Shown: positions 18,021-25,939 of the stretch, piece by piece
Position numbering within the stretch: the stretch's first letter is position 1
Layout: each line of letters begins with the position of its first letter
Origin: JBBDJB01 sp040880125
GTDB lineage: Bacteria; Planctomycetota; Planctomycetia; Pirellulales; JBBDJB01
Length of the DNA stretch: 59,763 nt
Reading direction: 5' to 3'
Assembly (NCBI GenBank): GCA_040880125.1
Contig: JBBDJB010000059.1
Span: forward strand, 1-59,763
Made by a program: the position numbers and the translations under genes
Notes under the pieces: model-generated
Seen by the model: the letters and a program-made list of their open reading frames with translations, nothing else
Told to the model about the DNA's origin: nothing
The model's database searches: none

Positions 18021-18521
18021 ATGTCTCGGTTCTTCACTTATAGCTGGCAATACGCCGAGGCACAGAAGAAGTCGGAAGGTGAACCGCTCGGGCACGCCGC
18101 TGGCTCTCGTTTCTCCAGCCGTGGGATTGAGCCGGGAGACTTTGTCTACATCGTCGCCGTGCACGGAGGGCAGCTTTACTTGCTCGGCAAGATGCAGGTA
18201 GAGAAGATCGTCTCCAAGGACGACGCTCACCGCATCTTCGGCGCAGAGCCCTATGATGCGCCCGAGCATCTGATCGCTAGTGCTTGCACGCCGGCCCGGT
18301 TGACCGAAGTCCCCGTTGCGATCACCAAGGGGCTCCGGTTCATCGGCGGCTCCCGCAACAAGGGGTTAATCTTCCGCGAGGAGGACATTCTTGATCCCCA
18401 AACGATGCGCGTGATCCGCGAGTTGGTTCCCGACAGTGCGAGCCGGTTGGATGACTTGCTCGGCGAAATGGTGGCGTTTAATCCGCCGGGGCAGCCGTCC
18501 CATCGCGAGGGCGCCAGCTAA
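18021..18521 (+). CDS. Possible PUA/EVE-like protein, second gene of cassette 2
   Basis: Protein of 166 residues, its ATG one base after the previous stop (TGATATG). The frame stays open upstream to 17637, but the overlap with the preceding gene rules that out. It begins MSRFFTYSWQYAEAQKK, followed by a beta-rich core, GIEPGDFVYIVAVHGGQLYLL. This pattern resembles the PUA/EVE/ASCH superfamily that binds modified bases. GLRFIGGSRNKGLIF and a helical end (DSASRLDDLLGEM) complete it. With the preceding gene it may form a recognition pair; inference only. The stop codon lies within the R'' core of attC-like site 2. Confidence 0.5.
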   Translation: MSRFFTYSWQYAEAQKKSEGEPLGHAAGSRFSSRGIEPGDFVYIVAVHGGQLYLLGKMQVEKIVSKDDAHRIFGAEPYDAPEHLIASACTPARLTEVPVAITKGLRFIGGSRNKGLIFREEDILDPQTMRVIRELVPDSASRLDDLLGEMVAFNPPGQPSHREGAS

Positions 18522-18573
18522 CAAGTCGATGAACTTGACCGGGCAGGCAACTTATCTTCCGTCGTTACTCGCC
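18513..18573 (+). other. attC-like recombination site 2
   Basis: R''-like AGCTAAC (18516-18522) and R'-like GTTACTC (18564-18570) are 41 bases apart. The inner arms (GAACTTG around 18531 / CAACTTA around 18548) pair imperfectly. The TAACAAGTCG continuation is, as I recall, common in attC sites. GCCAGCTAAC (18513-18522) is the reverse complement, with one mismatch, of GTTAGCCGGC at 17667-17676, the start of this same cassette. Fits a short attC but is weaker than site 1. Confidence 0.45.
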
Positions 18574-18605
18574 GACAACGTTCTCTCGTTCGCACGACGC
18601 CGTTT

Positions 18606-18622
18606 CACCCAGGCCGGAAAAA
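18606..18622 (+). repeat. 17-bp direct repeat, right island boundary
   Basis: Identical to 15250-15266. It falls about 40 bases after the predicted end of cassette 2 and just before the tail of the next, minus-strand gene. Confidence 0.55.
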
Positions 18623-18641
18623 GCGTCGCGGCCGAATCGTT

Positions 18642-19061
18642 TCACCCCGGTTGCGTTCGCCGTCGTCCAATTGTCCAGCAACTGCTGCCCAGGACGTATA
18701 GCGCCGCTCCGAAGCAGCCCATCACCAGGTCGAGAATGGCCTCGCTCAGGCCGTACTGGACGTTCATCGCAAGGCCGTTGTTGAAAACGTACTCCACGAA
18801 CTCCCAGAACACCGCGACGGTGGTGGCGATGCAGAACACGATCAGTTGCCGGGCAGGCACCTTGGGCGAGCCGAACCAGTCACTTCCGTAGCGAAGCATT
18901 CCGCTGGCCAGGTAGGCGGCCGCCGCTCCGCCCAGCATGTGCGTCACGCGGTTAAGCGACCCCTGCCCCTCCTGGATGGTGATCGAGACGAAGTGAAACG
19001 CCACCACGGCGACCGCCGCCCAGCCTCGCCGCAGAACCAGTATTTGCAGTGGGGAGAGCAT
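18642..19061 (-). CDS. Small integral membrane protein, DUF2238/VanZ-like
   Basis: Protein of 139 residues from the ATG at 19061 (an upstream TTG at 19082 is less likely). Four hydrophobic segments: residues about 10-28, 45-60, 72-95 and 112-132. The block VFWEFVEYVFNN followed by AILDLVMGCFGAALYV matches the WE..EY...D...N..G pattern of DUF2238 (YjdF-like) and related VanZ-like proteins. No catalytic role is established for that family. It lies just outside the right boundary repeat and is convergent with cassette 2. Confidence 0.65.
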   Translation of the reverse strand: MLSPLQILVLRRGWAAVAVVAFHFVSITIQEGQGSLNRVTHMLGGAAAAYLASGMLRYGSDWFGSPKVPARQLIVFCIATTVAVFWEFVEYVFNNGLAMNVQYGLSEAILDLVMGCFGAALYVLGSSCWTIGRRRTQPG

Positions 19062-19205
19062 GGCCGGCCCGGTGGTTGGCAACGGTCAAGGATCAATTCC
19101 GGTCCGGACCGATTGGCCCATCCGGAGGTACAGAACTGAAACCTAACCGCTTTTGCGGTGGGACCGCTGGCAGAGCGCTAATCGTTTGAGGTCAGGCTTT
19201 GGGAT

Positions 19206-19793
19206 TCACTTTGGCCTGTGTCCCTCGCGGTCGTTTTGCGATTCTTCTTCGTCGCCAGGGATATACGGGATCAGACCGCTCTGGTAGGCGATTTCCTGGA
19301 ATTCGCGCGGCGCGTGGCGAATGTCGATGATCATGCCATTCATCAGTTCGACCATCCATGCGAGCGGGTTGTCATCCAATCGGCTGGAGAGCGTGAAGTC
19401 GGGGTCGAGCGGGATGATATCCAGCCCTTCACGGATGATCTTCGACTTGCTGTGCATGGTTGCCTGCGAGACGCCGAACCACTCGGCGATCTCGTCGGGC
19501 CGCACATGGGGCTGGGAGTTCGGGTCGGTGAGAAAGTTAACCCATCCGATCGTGTAGACGATGCCGCAAGCCCAACTGGCTCGCTTGCCGCGAACGACTG
19601 GCGAACCCTCCTGGCAGAGTTCAATCGCCAACTTCCAACATAGCTCCTGGCACTCGCGGTCAAGCCGCTCGTTGCAGAACGCATCGGTTAACGAGACGAT
19701 CTCGAAATAGATCCGGCGGAATTCGGGTGGAACCTCGTCACTACCCCAGATCTCGGGAATCGGCTCATTCGCGACGGCTTCTTTACGGGCCAT
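19206..19793 (-). CDS. DUF6398 protein with helix-turn-helix-like C-terminal part
   Basis: Protein of 195 residues. The ATG at 19793 has AAGGAGG 7 bases upstream. The core (about residues 20-130) matches DUF6398: VPPEFRRIYFEIVSLTDAFC, WACGIVYTIGWVNFLTDP and PHVRPDEIAEWFGVSQATMH. The DEIAEWFGVSQATMHSKSK stretch reads as a helix-turn-helix, so DNA binding is plausible. The remaining ~75 residues (SSRLDDNPLAWMVELMNGM, then an acidic tail) are not recognised. Three palindromes of the form TGTCCAnnTGGACA lie upstream and could be its own operators. Confidence 0.75.
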   Translation of the reverse strand: MARKEAVANEPIPEIWGSDEVPPEFRRIYFEIVSLTDAFCNERLDRECQELCWKLAIELCQEGSPVVRGKRASWACGIVYTIGWVNFLTDPNSQPHVRPDEIAEWFGVSQATMHSKSKIIREGLDIIPLDPDFTLSSRLDDNPLAWMVELMNGMIIDIRHAPREFQEIAYQSGLIPYIPGDEEESQNDREGHRPK

Positions 19794-20257
19794 GGCCGGC
19801 CTCCTTGCTGAAAGAATCCTCAAACGGCTCATTGTTGCCGACTCGTGCCGAAAAATTCAATGCTCTCCCGTGAATCGCTCCTGCGTAAAATAAAACACAA
19901 AAACAAGAACAAAAATCATTGCCGTTGGGGGCAACTGCTGTTAGAAATACCTGCAAATACGAAGTGATAACGAGCCATGTCGCCCGTTCATGCGTTCTTG
20001 GATACTCCAAAGAAAACAACCAGAAAGTGACTGTCCAGTTGGACAGCAAATTCACCCCCGTGTCCAACTGGGGACCGTTCGACTCGGAAAAACAAGGGGT
20101 AGGCGGAGCCTTAATGGACAATCATGCCCCCCCCCCGCTAACCCTGTCCAATTGGACAACAGCGTAGGGTAAACGCACCACCTACCAAGGAGATCGATCC
20201 GAAACACAGCTCCACATTGAGGGCGACTGCGTCGCGACCGCGGTTGCTTCGTGGGCA
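19794..20257. other. 464-bp intergenic stretch, rich in palindromes
   Basis: No supportable gene; open frames here encode low-complexity repeats arising from the palindromes. The part next to the DUF6398 start (19820-19930) is AT-rich (AAAATAAAACACAAAAAC) and could hold its promoter. The remainder carries the palindrome cluster and a C10 homopolymer near 20127-20136. Confidence 0.5.
20032..20158. promoter_or_regulatory. Cluster of TGTCCAnnTGGACA palindromes
   Basis: TGTCCAGTTGGACA (20032-20045), TGTCCAACTGGGGA (20061-20074, right half degenerate) and TGTCCAATTGGACA (20145-20158, perfect 14-bp palindrome), with an isolated half site TGGACA near 20115. Repeated dyads of one consensus upstream of a gene for an HTH-like protein look like operators for a dimeric regulator. 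Alternatively they are the folded ends of a small repeat element. Confidence 0.5.
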
Positions 20258-21163
20258 TCATTCGATCGTCGCCTCGCGTCCATCCAGGCCGCCGGCGGCC
20301 TCGTACAGCCGCAGCGCGGCCCGGACTTGATCGACCGCGTGAACCCGCACGATTTGCACGCCCTGGTTGGCCAGCGCGATCGCCGCGCCGATCGTGCCGG
20401 CGTCGCGCAACGCCTCGTCGCCGCCGAGCAACTTGGTGAGGAATCGCTTCCGCGAGTGACCGACCAGCAGCGGGCAGCCCAAAGCATGGTAGGCATCGCA
20501 ATGAGCCATCATTGTGAGATTGTGCTGATTCGTCTTGCCGAAGCCGATGCCCGGATCGAGGCAGATCCGCTCCGCCGCGATGCCCTGGTCGATCAGCCAG
20601 TCGCGCCGGCCGCGGAGGAACTCACCGATCTCGGCGACGACGTCGTCGTAGCGAGGATCGTCCTGCATCGTTTGCGGCGTCCCCTGCATGTGCATCACGC
20701 ACACGCCGGCGCCGCTGTTGCGGATGACCTCGACCATGGCCGGATCGCCCGCCAGTGCGGTGATGTCGTTGACGATCTCGGCCCCGGCCGCCAGTGCCGC
20801 CTCGGCGACGCGGGCTTTGCTGGTGTCGATGCTGACCGGTACCGACACTTGGCGGCAAACCTCGCGGACAACGTGCTCCACCCGGAGTAGTTCCTCGTCG
20901 GCCGAAACCGGCTCGGAGTAGGGGCGGGTGCTTTCGCCGCCAATGTCCAGCAGATCGGCCCCCTGCTCGACCAGCCCGAGCGCGTGATCGATGGCCGCGC
21001 TGGGATCAGCAAACAGCCCACCGTCGGAGAAGCTGTCGGGCGTGACGTTCACAATGCCCATCAGTAGCGGTCGCCGCGGCAGATCGAGCGTGCGGGTGCG
21101 CAGCCGCCACCGCGTGGCGCGGCCGGGAAACTGCTGAGAGAACGCGAGATGTTCACCGCTCAT
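20258..21163 (-). CDS. folP: Dihydropteroate synthase
   Basis: Protein of 301 residues. It joins p-aminobenzoate to dihydropterin pyrophosphate in folate synthesis. The TIM-barrel signatures are complete: LMGIVNVTPDSFSDGG (about 34-49), LLDIGGESTRPYS, VSIDTSKARVAEAAL, EIVNDITAL, VCVMHMQGTPQTM, LDPGIGFGKTNQHN and VGHSRKRFL. The N-terminal ~30 residues are a short family-variable extension. It starts 9 bases after the LptE-like gene stops, so translation is probably coupled in an outer-membrane/folate operon. Confidence 0.95.
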   Translation of the reverse strand: MSGEHLAFSQQFPGRATRWRLRTRTLDLPRRPLLMGIVNVTPDSFSDGGLFADPSAAIDHALGLVEQGADLLDIGGESTRPYSEPVSADEELLRVEHVVREVCRQVSVPVSIDTSKARVAEAALAAGAEIVNDITALAGDPAMVEVIRNSGAGVCVMHMQGTPQTMQDDPRYDDVVAEIGEFLRGRRDWLIDQGIAAERICLDPGIGFGKTNQHNLTMMAHCDAYHALGCPLLVGHSRKRFLTKLLGGDEALRDAGTIGAAIALANQGVQIVRVHAVDQVRAALRLYEAAGGLDGREATIE

Positions 21164-21172
21164 ACCGTCAGA

Positions 21173-21721
21173 CTACCACGGCATTTCCATCGTGGAAACG
21201 ATCTGCTCGGCCAGGGCCTCAATCACTTCCTGCTGAGCGGTGGCGATGGACTGGCCGGCCTCTGGTATGAGCGCGGCACTTTGCCCGATGCGCACCAGAT
21301 TCGGAGGAATCTCCAGCACGAGCGGTTCGCGAATCAGGTCGCCACGACTGTCGGCCCAGTTGACGCGGACGTGCATGGCGATTTCAACCGCGCGCGGGTC
21401 GTCCGTGATCGATTCGATCAGCACTCGCTTGGTGTCCTTGACGATGCGGCCGGTGAGGATGCTGTCGGCGTTGGGGCTGCCGACGACTTTGTATGGCGTT
21501 TTCTGCTCGATCTCTTTGATCACCGCTTCGGTGAGACGCTCGCCGAGGTTACGGCGGAAGCTGTCCGACTCGAACATCGGCACGTACACGGTGGAGACAT
21601 CGGGAGCATACAGCGTCCGCGTCCCGAGCTGATAGCCCGCACACCCCCACACCAGCACGAGGCCCAGACAGGCGCTCGCCAGCCGGAGCGACGTGCGGAG
21701 CAGATGGTGGTGTACGATCAT
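21173..21721 (-). CDS. LptE-like outer-membrane lipoprotein
   Basis: Protein of 182 residues. A lipoprotein signal (basic start, then ACLGLVLVWGC with the lipidated Cys at about residue 27) leads into GYQLGTRTLYAPDVSTVYVPMFE. This is the usual beginning of planctomycete LptE/LPS-assembly proteins. The body is mixed alpha/beta with ERLTEAVIKEIEQKTPYKVV and SILTGRIVKDTKRV. LptE plugs LptD, which inserts lipopolysaccharide in the outer membrane. It lies between a BamD-like lipoprotein gene and folP, 18 bases from the former. Confidence 0.8.
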   Translation of the reverse strand: MIVHHHLLRTSLRLASACLGLVLVWGCAGYQLGTRTLYAPDVSTVYVPMFESDSFRRNLGERLTEAVIKEIEQKTPYKVVGSPNADSILTGRIVKDTKRVLIESITDDPRAVEIAMHVRVNWADSRGDLIREPLVLEIPPNLVRIGQSAALIPEAGQSIATAQQEVIEALAEQIVSTMEMPW

Positions 21722-21739
21722 GGGCGTGACGGCCGCGCG

Positions 21740-23176
21740 TCAGCGCAGCGTTGTGGCGGAGTCCGGCGTACTTGCGGTTTCCACCGGCGGAGGTGATTCC
21801 GGCTTTACGTTACTGGCAAAGGGGAACAATAGACTCGCCAGGCTGCGGCTCGAAGCGGGCGGCGGTGGCAGCGGCTCACTCTCCTTCTCCGTGGGATCAC
21901 CGGTGAACGCACTGGCCAGCCACTGGACTGGCGGCGTCGGACGATCGGGCAGGCCCTGGTAGCTTCCGAGCCGCTCACGGGCCTGCATCGCCAATTTCGT
22001 CGTGGGATGCTCTTTGACGATCTGCTGATAGTAGAATCTCGCTGCCCCGTAGTGACGCCCCTTGGCGTAGTACTCGGCCCGATTCCACGTCCGCAGCGCC
22101 TGCTGCGCGGCGATTTCGGCTCGCAGCTTCATCACGCGCTCGCGATTGTCGCCAAGCTCCTGAGGGCTGAACTGCGTGAGGAGCTGCGTTACCAGCTTTT
22201 CGGCTTCGTCCAGAGCGGTGCCGTCGTAGTCGCTGCCCTGGTATTTCATCATCTTCGATTGTAGGCCCAGCAGGTGCGCCTTGAGCTGATGCTCGCTCTT
22301 TGGATATTCCTGGCGGAGCAGGTTGTAGTTGTAATCGGCGTCGTCGTACCGGCCTCGCAAGAAGTACGAGTTGGCCGTGGCCAGCACGGCGTCGTCGGCC
22401 AAATCGCCGGTGGGGTCGCTCAAGCGGATGTGTTCGTATGCCTTCAGTGCGTGCCCCAGCGTGTCGAACCGGTGCCGTGTGCCGTCGGTGACGTTCGGAG
22501 TCACCGGCCAGTGCGGATCGGCCATGTGGTGTTCTTGCCAGTATTTGGCAATCGCGAACTGGCGAGCCATCACCTTGTCGAGATGCCGCGTGCCGGGGTA
22601 CTTCTTCACCAACCCCATGATGGTGTCGTTCGCCTCGGGATACTGGTCGGCAAAGAACAGGCTTTCCGCCTTCCAGAACATCGCGTCGTGTTCAAGCGGG
22701 CTGTCGGGCCAGCGGCCGGCGGCGGCTTCGAACTTCTCCGCCGCTTCGGCGTACTGCTGCTGGCGGAACAGCGCTTCGCCTTCGGCCATCAGGCTCTGGG
22801 CCGCCGCTTCGTTGCGTCCGCGACCGACCGCCGTTTTCAAACGGTCCATGACGGCGCTGGGTTTGATGGTATCGCCCAGCAGTCCACCGCCGTCCTCATC
22901 GGTGGCCGTGGGCGGGACGTAGGAAGCCTGCTGAACGCTGTCGCCGCCAATGGGACGGCCTTCGGCGTCGAAGTAACCCGGCGTTCCCGGCACCGTGAAG
23001 CCTTTGCCCGGCACCAGCGTGGCGCGGTCTTTGTTCGCCGCCCACCAATCCGGTCCGGTCGCCGGAGAGCTGGAGGCCAGCGAGGCGCTGCCACTTTCGC
23101 CCATGGCGGCGCAGCCGGTCGCGGCCAGCAGCACGAGCAGCGTGCCGGTGCGTAGGGCCAATATCACAGGTTGCAT
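21740..23176 (-). CDS. BamD-like tetratricopeptide lipoprotein
   Basis: Protein of 478 residues from the ATG at 23176 (GAGGA about 9-10 bases upstream; longer frame to 23230 rejected). The lipoprotein signal is LLVLLAATGC. A linker of about 100 residues precedes TPR-like helices from about 125 to 400: AEGEALFRQQQYAEAAEKFE, WPDSPLEHDAMFWKAESLFF, NSYFLRGRYDDADYNYN and AEYYAKGRHYGAARFYYQQI. This repeat layout is that of BamD, which helps fold outer-membrane beta barrels. The protein is about twice the usual BamD length. A proline-rich tail ends it. LptE-like next door supports an outer-membrane assembly role. Confidence 0.78.
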   Translation of the reverse strand: MQPVILALRTGTLLVLLAATGCAAMGESGSASLASSSPATGPDWWAANKDRATLVPGKGFTVPGTPGYFDAEGRPIGGDSVQQASYVPPTATDEDGGGLLGDTIKPSAVMDRLKTAVGRGRNEAAAQSLMAEGEALFRQQQYAEAAEKFEAAAGRWPDSPLEHDAMFWKAESLFFADQYPEANDTIMGLVKKYPGTRHLDKVMARQFAIAKYWQEHHMADPHWPVTPNVTDGTRHRFDTLGHALKAYEHIRLSDPTGDLADDAVLATANSYFLRGRYDDADYNYNLLRQEYPKSEHQLKAHLLGLQSKMMKYQGSDYDGTALDEAEKLVTQLLTQFSPQELGDNRERVMKLRAEIAAQQALRTWNRAEYYAKGRHYGAARFYYQQIVKEHPTTKLAMQARERLGSYQGLPDRPTPPVQWLASAFTGDPTEKESEPLPPPPASSRSLASLLFPFASNVKPESPPPVETASTPDSATTLR

Positions 23177-23239
23177 TCGCAAACGTCCTCTTCCCATGTG
23201 CACGGCGACGCAGGGTTCGCGAGATTTCAACGGCCGCCC

Positions 23240-23986
23240 CTAACTTCCCAGGTATTCGTGCAATCGCAAGCGGTGGCCCAGCAAATGGGTGATGTACTGG
23301 TTCATAATCGCCCGAAGTTCGCCAAGCGTATGCCGATCGACCGGCTCGCTTGTTTCGGCGATCAGGCGCTGATTTGCAAATCGACTCATGGTGCGGATGA
23401 CTGGAGATGAAACGGCGACGACCTGCCTTTTTCCCTGACGGCATTTGCGGCACATCACACCGCCTGCGATCAATCCGAACGGCACGCGGCCTTCCGCCGA
23501 AACGGTGGTGCCACACTCCACGCACCGGTCGAGCGAGGGCAAATGGCCCAGCACCCGCAGCGCCGTCAACTCGAAACGAAGCACCGATTCCGGCACGTTG
23601 CCGCCGGCCGCCAGTTCGACCAATGTCGCATCGGCCGCATCGAAAAGCTCCCCGTGGGGATCGCGCTGGTCGGTCAGTTCCGTCAACAGCTCCGCGACAT
23701 AGTACGCGGCGTAAAGGCTTCCCAAATCACCCCCCGGCGGCCGAAAGCGGCGCAGCAGCTTGGCTTCGGTCAGCAGGTTAAGTGCGTCGGGCGATTTGGG
23801 CAGGAAAACTACGCGACATCGGGCTAAGAGGTCAAGAGCAGACTCGAAAGGACCCTTCGGACGACGAGCCCCCTTGGCCAATCCGCCCAGCTTGCCAAAC
23901 TCCCGCGTGAACAGCGTTACGACGCTACTCGTCTCGCTGAACGGGATGACTCGCAGGACGATCGCTTCGGCTTTTTCACTGGACAC
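23240..23986 (-). CDS. recO: DNA repair protein RecO
   Basis: Protein of 248 residues with a GTG start. RecO helps load RecA at gaps, working with RecF and RecR. The N-terminal OB fold starts EKAEAIVLRVIPFSETSSVV and continues FTREFGKLGGLAKGARRPKG. The central helical part contains YYVAELLTELT. A zinc-binding module Cys-x2-Cys (CVEC) and Cys-x2-Cys (CRKC) spans about 158-185. Length is typical. It precedes the BamD-like gene by 63 bases. Confidence 0.93.
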   Translation of the reverse strand: MSSEKAEAIVLRVIPFSETSSVVTLFTREFGKLGGLAKGARRPKGPFESALDLLARCRVVFLPKSPDALNLLTEAKLLRRFRPPGGDLGSLYAAYYVAELLTELTDQRDPHGELFDAADATLVELAAGGNVPESVLRFELTALRVLGHLPSLDRCVECGTTVSAEGRVPFGLIAGGVMCRKCRQGKRQVVAVSSPVIRTMSRFANQRLIAETSEPVDRHTLGELRAIMNQYITHLLGHRLRLHEYLGS

Positions 23987-24128
23987 GAAAGGGGCCGCTT
24001 GAGGTCAGGGAGGCGAGGTTGCTATCGCGATGGAATGGCAATTCGGCACGGTTCAAGCTTCGCTATCGGCCCGAACGCTGGCACCGAAAAAAAGCGACCG
24101 CAACGCCGGCTATGCCGCCCAGCGAAGT

Positions 24129-25430
24129 TCAGGCAATTTCGCGAGTCGATTCACCAACCAGCTCGAGCCGCACCCGATCGATGCGGCGACGCGTTGCCTC
24201 GAGTACGGTGATCCGCATCTGGTCGGACCACACGATCGATTCGCCCGGCAGCGGGATATGCCCCAACTCGGTGAATACGAAACCGGCGATAGTATCGTAT
24301 TCTCCGTCCTCGGGGAGCGAGAAGCCCATCTCTTCGTTGATTTCGTCGACGTGGGCCCGGCCCAGGGCTTCGCAGGTACGCTCGTCGATCTTGTGGATCT
24401 CCTCGACGATCTCCTCGTCGTACTCGTCTACGATCTCGCCCACGATCTCTTCGAGCACGTCTTCGATGGTCACCAACCCGGAGACGCCACCGTATTCGTC
24501 GAGCACCACGGCGATGTGATTTCGCGTCTGCTGAAATACCTGCAACAGGTCGGCCACCGGCTTCGACTCCGGCACGAAATAAGGCTTGCGCAGCAGCTCG
24601 CGCAGCGGCGGCGGAGGTTGCACCGAGCCGTTGGCCAAAAGCGGCAGCAGATCCTTGCTGTGCAGGATTCCGATGATGTCGTCACGGTTCTTGTCGTAGA
24701 CGGGGATCCGTGTGTGCCCCAAGCGGATGATTTCCTTGAGCATCTCGTCCCAGGACAGCCCCACGTGCATAGTGTGAGTGTCCGTGCGCGGGGTCATGAT
24801 CTCGGCCACGTCTGCGTCCCGCAGCTCGATGACCCCTTCGATCATCTCCCGAGCGTCTTCCTCCAGGAGACCTTCGCGATGCCCTTCGCTGACGATCGTG
24901 CGGATTTCTTCCTCGAAAGAGTCCTCGGTCGGGCGCGCCCGGACCTTGCCGGCGAGTCGGTGAAACACCGCGTCGACGACGTTCGCACACCAGGAGAGCG
25001 GAGCCATCAGTCCGCTGACCAGCCGCCAGATCCGCCAGGTGTGGAAAAGGAACGGACCGGACCAGAGGTTTGCGACGCTCCAGGGAATCCAGATTTTGAC
25101 GGCGGAGATGGTCACGATCAACACCGCCACGCCCAGCAGCATCGTGCCCCAGGCTGCCTCAAAGTCCAGAAGCGGGGTCTCCAGAAACCAGATCGTGCCC
25201 ACGACGACCACCGCCGCCACGGCCAGCGTGAGCAGATGCTCGACGTCCATCGCCACTCGCTCGTGCCGCCGCAGGATTTCGCCAAACCGATCCAGGGCGT
25301 TGCGACGCCGGCAGATCTCTTCCAATTCGAACCGCGAGAAGTCCCGCAGTGCTTTCGCTCCCACCGCGGTGAGCGTGATCACCAGCAGGCCGCCGAGCAT
25401 CAGCCACAACAGGGCATCCGTTGCAATCAC
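24129..25430 (-). CDS. CNNM/CorC-family protein with CBS pair (hemolysin-like)
   Basis: Protein of 433 residues. Its GTG start overlaps the YbeY stop (GTGA). The N-terminal part has about three or four hydrophobic segments (LLWLMLGGLLVITLTAV, LLTLAVAAVVVVGTIWF, GTMLLGVAVLIVTISAV), as in the CNNM/DUF21 domain. Next come the linker EDAREMIEGVIELRDADVAEIMTPR and two CBS domains (about 215-335; DIIGILHSKDLL, ETRNH-type region VVLDEYGGVSGLVTIEDVL). A CorC_HlyC transporter-associated domain closes it (about 350-430). Relatives export or guard magnesium. It sits in the classic phoH-pgpH-ybeY-corC order. Confidence 0.88.
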   Translation of the reverse strand: MIATDALLWLMLGGLLVITLTAVGAKALRDFSRFELEEICRRRNALDRFGEILRRHERVAMDVEHLLTLAVAAVVVVGTIWFLETPLLDFEAAWGTMLLGVAVLIVTISAVKIWIPWSVANLWSGPFLFHTWRIWRLVSGLMAPLSWCANVVDAVFHRLAGKVRARPTEDSFEEEIRTIVSEGHREGLLEEDAREMIEGVIELRDADVAEIMTPRTDTHTMHVGLSWDEMLKEIIRLGHTRIPVYDKNRDDIIGILHSKDLLPLLANGSVQPPPPLRELLRKPYFVPESKPVADLLQVFQQTRNHIAVVLDEYGGVSGLVTIEDVLEEIVGEIVDEYDEEIVEEIHKIDERTCEALGRAHVDEINEEMGFSLPEDGEYDTIAGFVFTELGHIPLPGESIVWSDQMRITVLEATRRRIDRVRLELVGESTREIA

Positions 25431-25927
25431 TGCGAAGAATCTCCTTCCGCCAAGTTCGGCAGGTGCGAACCCGTCGCCCCGCGCACGTCCTCATCATATC
25501 GCGGCACCACGCCAAAGGGTTGTAAAAACTCCCGCTCCGCGGCACGCATTCGCGCGGCCGCCTCGGGGGAGGCGTCGTCGTGACCTACCAGGTGCAGCAT
25601 GCCGTGGACGACGTACAGCAGAAGCTCATTGGCAGCGGACCAGCCGAAGCAATCGGCTTGGGCTAACGCCATTTCGGCGCTGACCACGATCTGCCCCTCC
25701 AGCTCGCCCGGTCCCGATTCCAATACAAAACTCAATACATCGGTGGGGTAGTCGTGGGCGAGGTAGTTGCGGTTCAACTCGTGAATCTCGGCGTCGTCGA
25801 CGACGGCGATGCTGACCGTGGCGGCTGTAATCCCGCTTTCGGAGAGGATTCTCTCCGCGGCGGTGCGCAGGCGGTCCTCATCCACTTCGAGGTGCGACTG
25901 CTGATTGTGGAAGGAGATGTCGAACAC
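25427..25927 (-). CDS. ybeY: Endoribonuclease YbeY
   Basis: Protein of 166 residues with a GTG start. YbeY is a zinc RNase for 16S rRNA 3'-end maturation and ribosome quality control. The metal site HGMLHLVGHD (His108, His112, His116) is intact, and LNRNYLAHDYPTDVLSFVL is the family signature. The C-terminal ~25 residues beyond FLQPFGVVPRYDE are an extra tail. It lies 12 bases after the HD phosphodiesterase gene and overlaps the CorC-type gene by 4 bases, so translation is coupled. Confidence 0.95.
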   Translation of the reverse strand: MFDISFHNQQSHLEVDEDRLRTAAERILSESGITAATVSIAVVDDAEIHELNRNYLAHDYPTDVLSFVLESGPGELEGQIVVSAEMALAQADCFGWSAANELLLYVVHGMLHLVGHDDASPEAAARMRAAEREFLQPFGVVPRYDEDVRGATGSHLPNLAEGDSSQ

Positions 25928-25939
25928 GGGTCTCTGCGA

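Noticed and set aside
19783..20121. 112-codon minus-strand frame over the palindromes
   Set aside because: Encodes repeats such as LLSNWT generated by the palindromic DNA; also overlaps the DUF6398 start.
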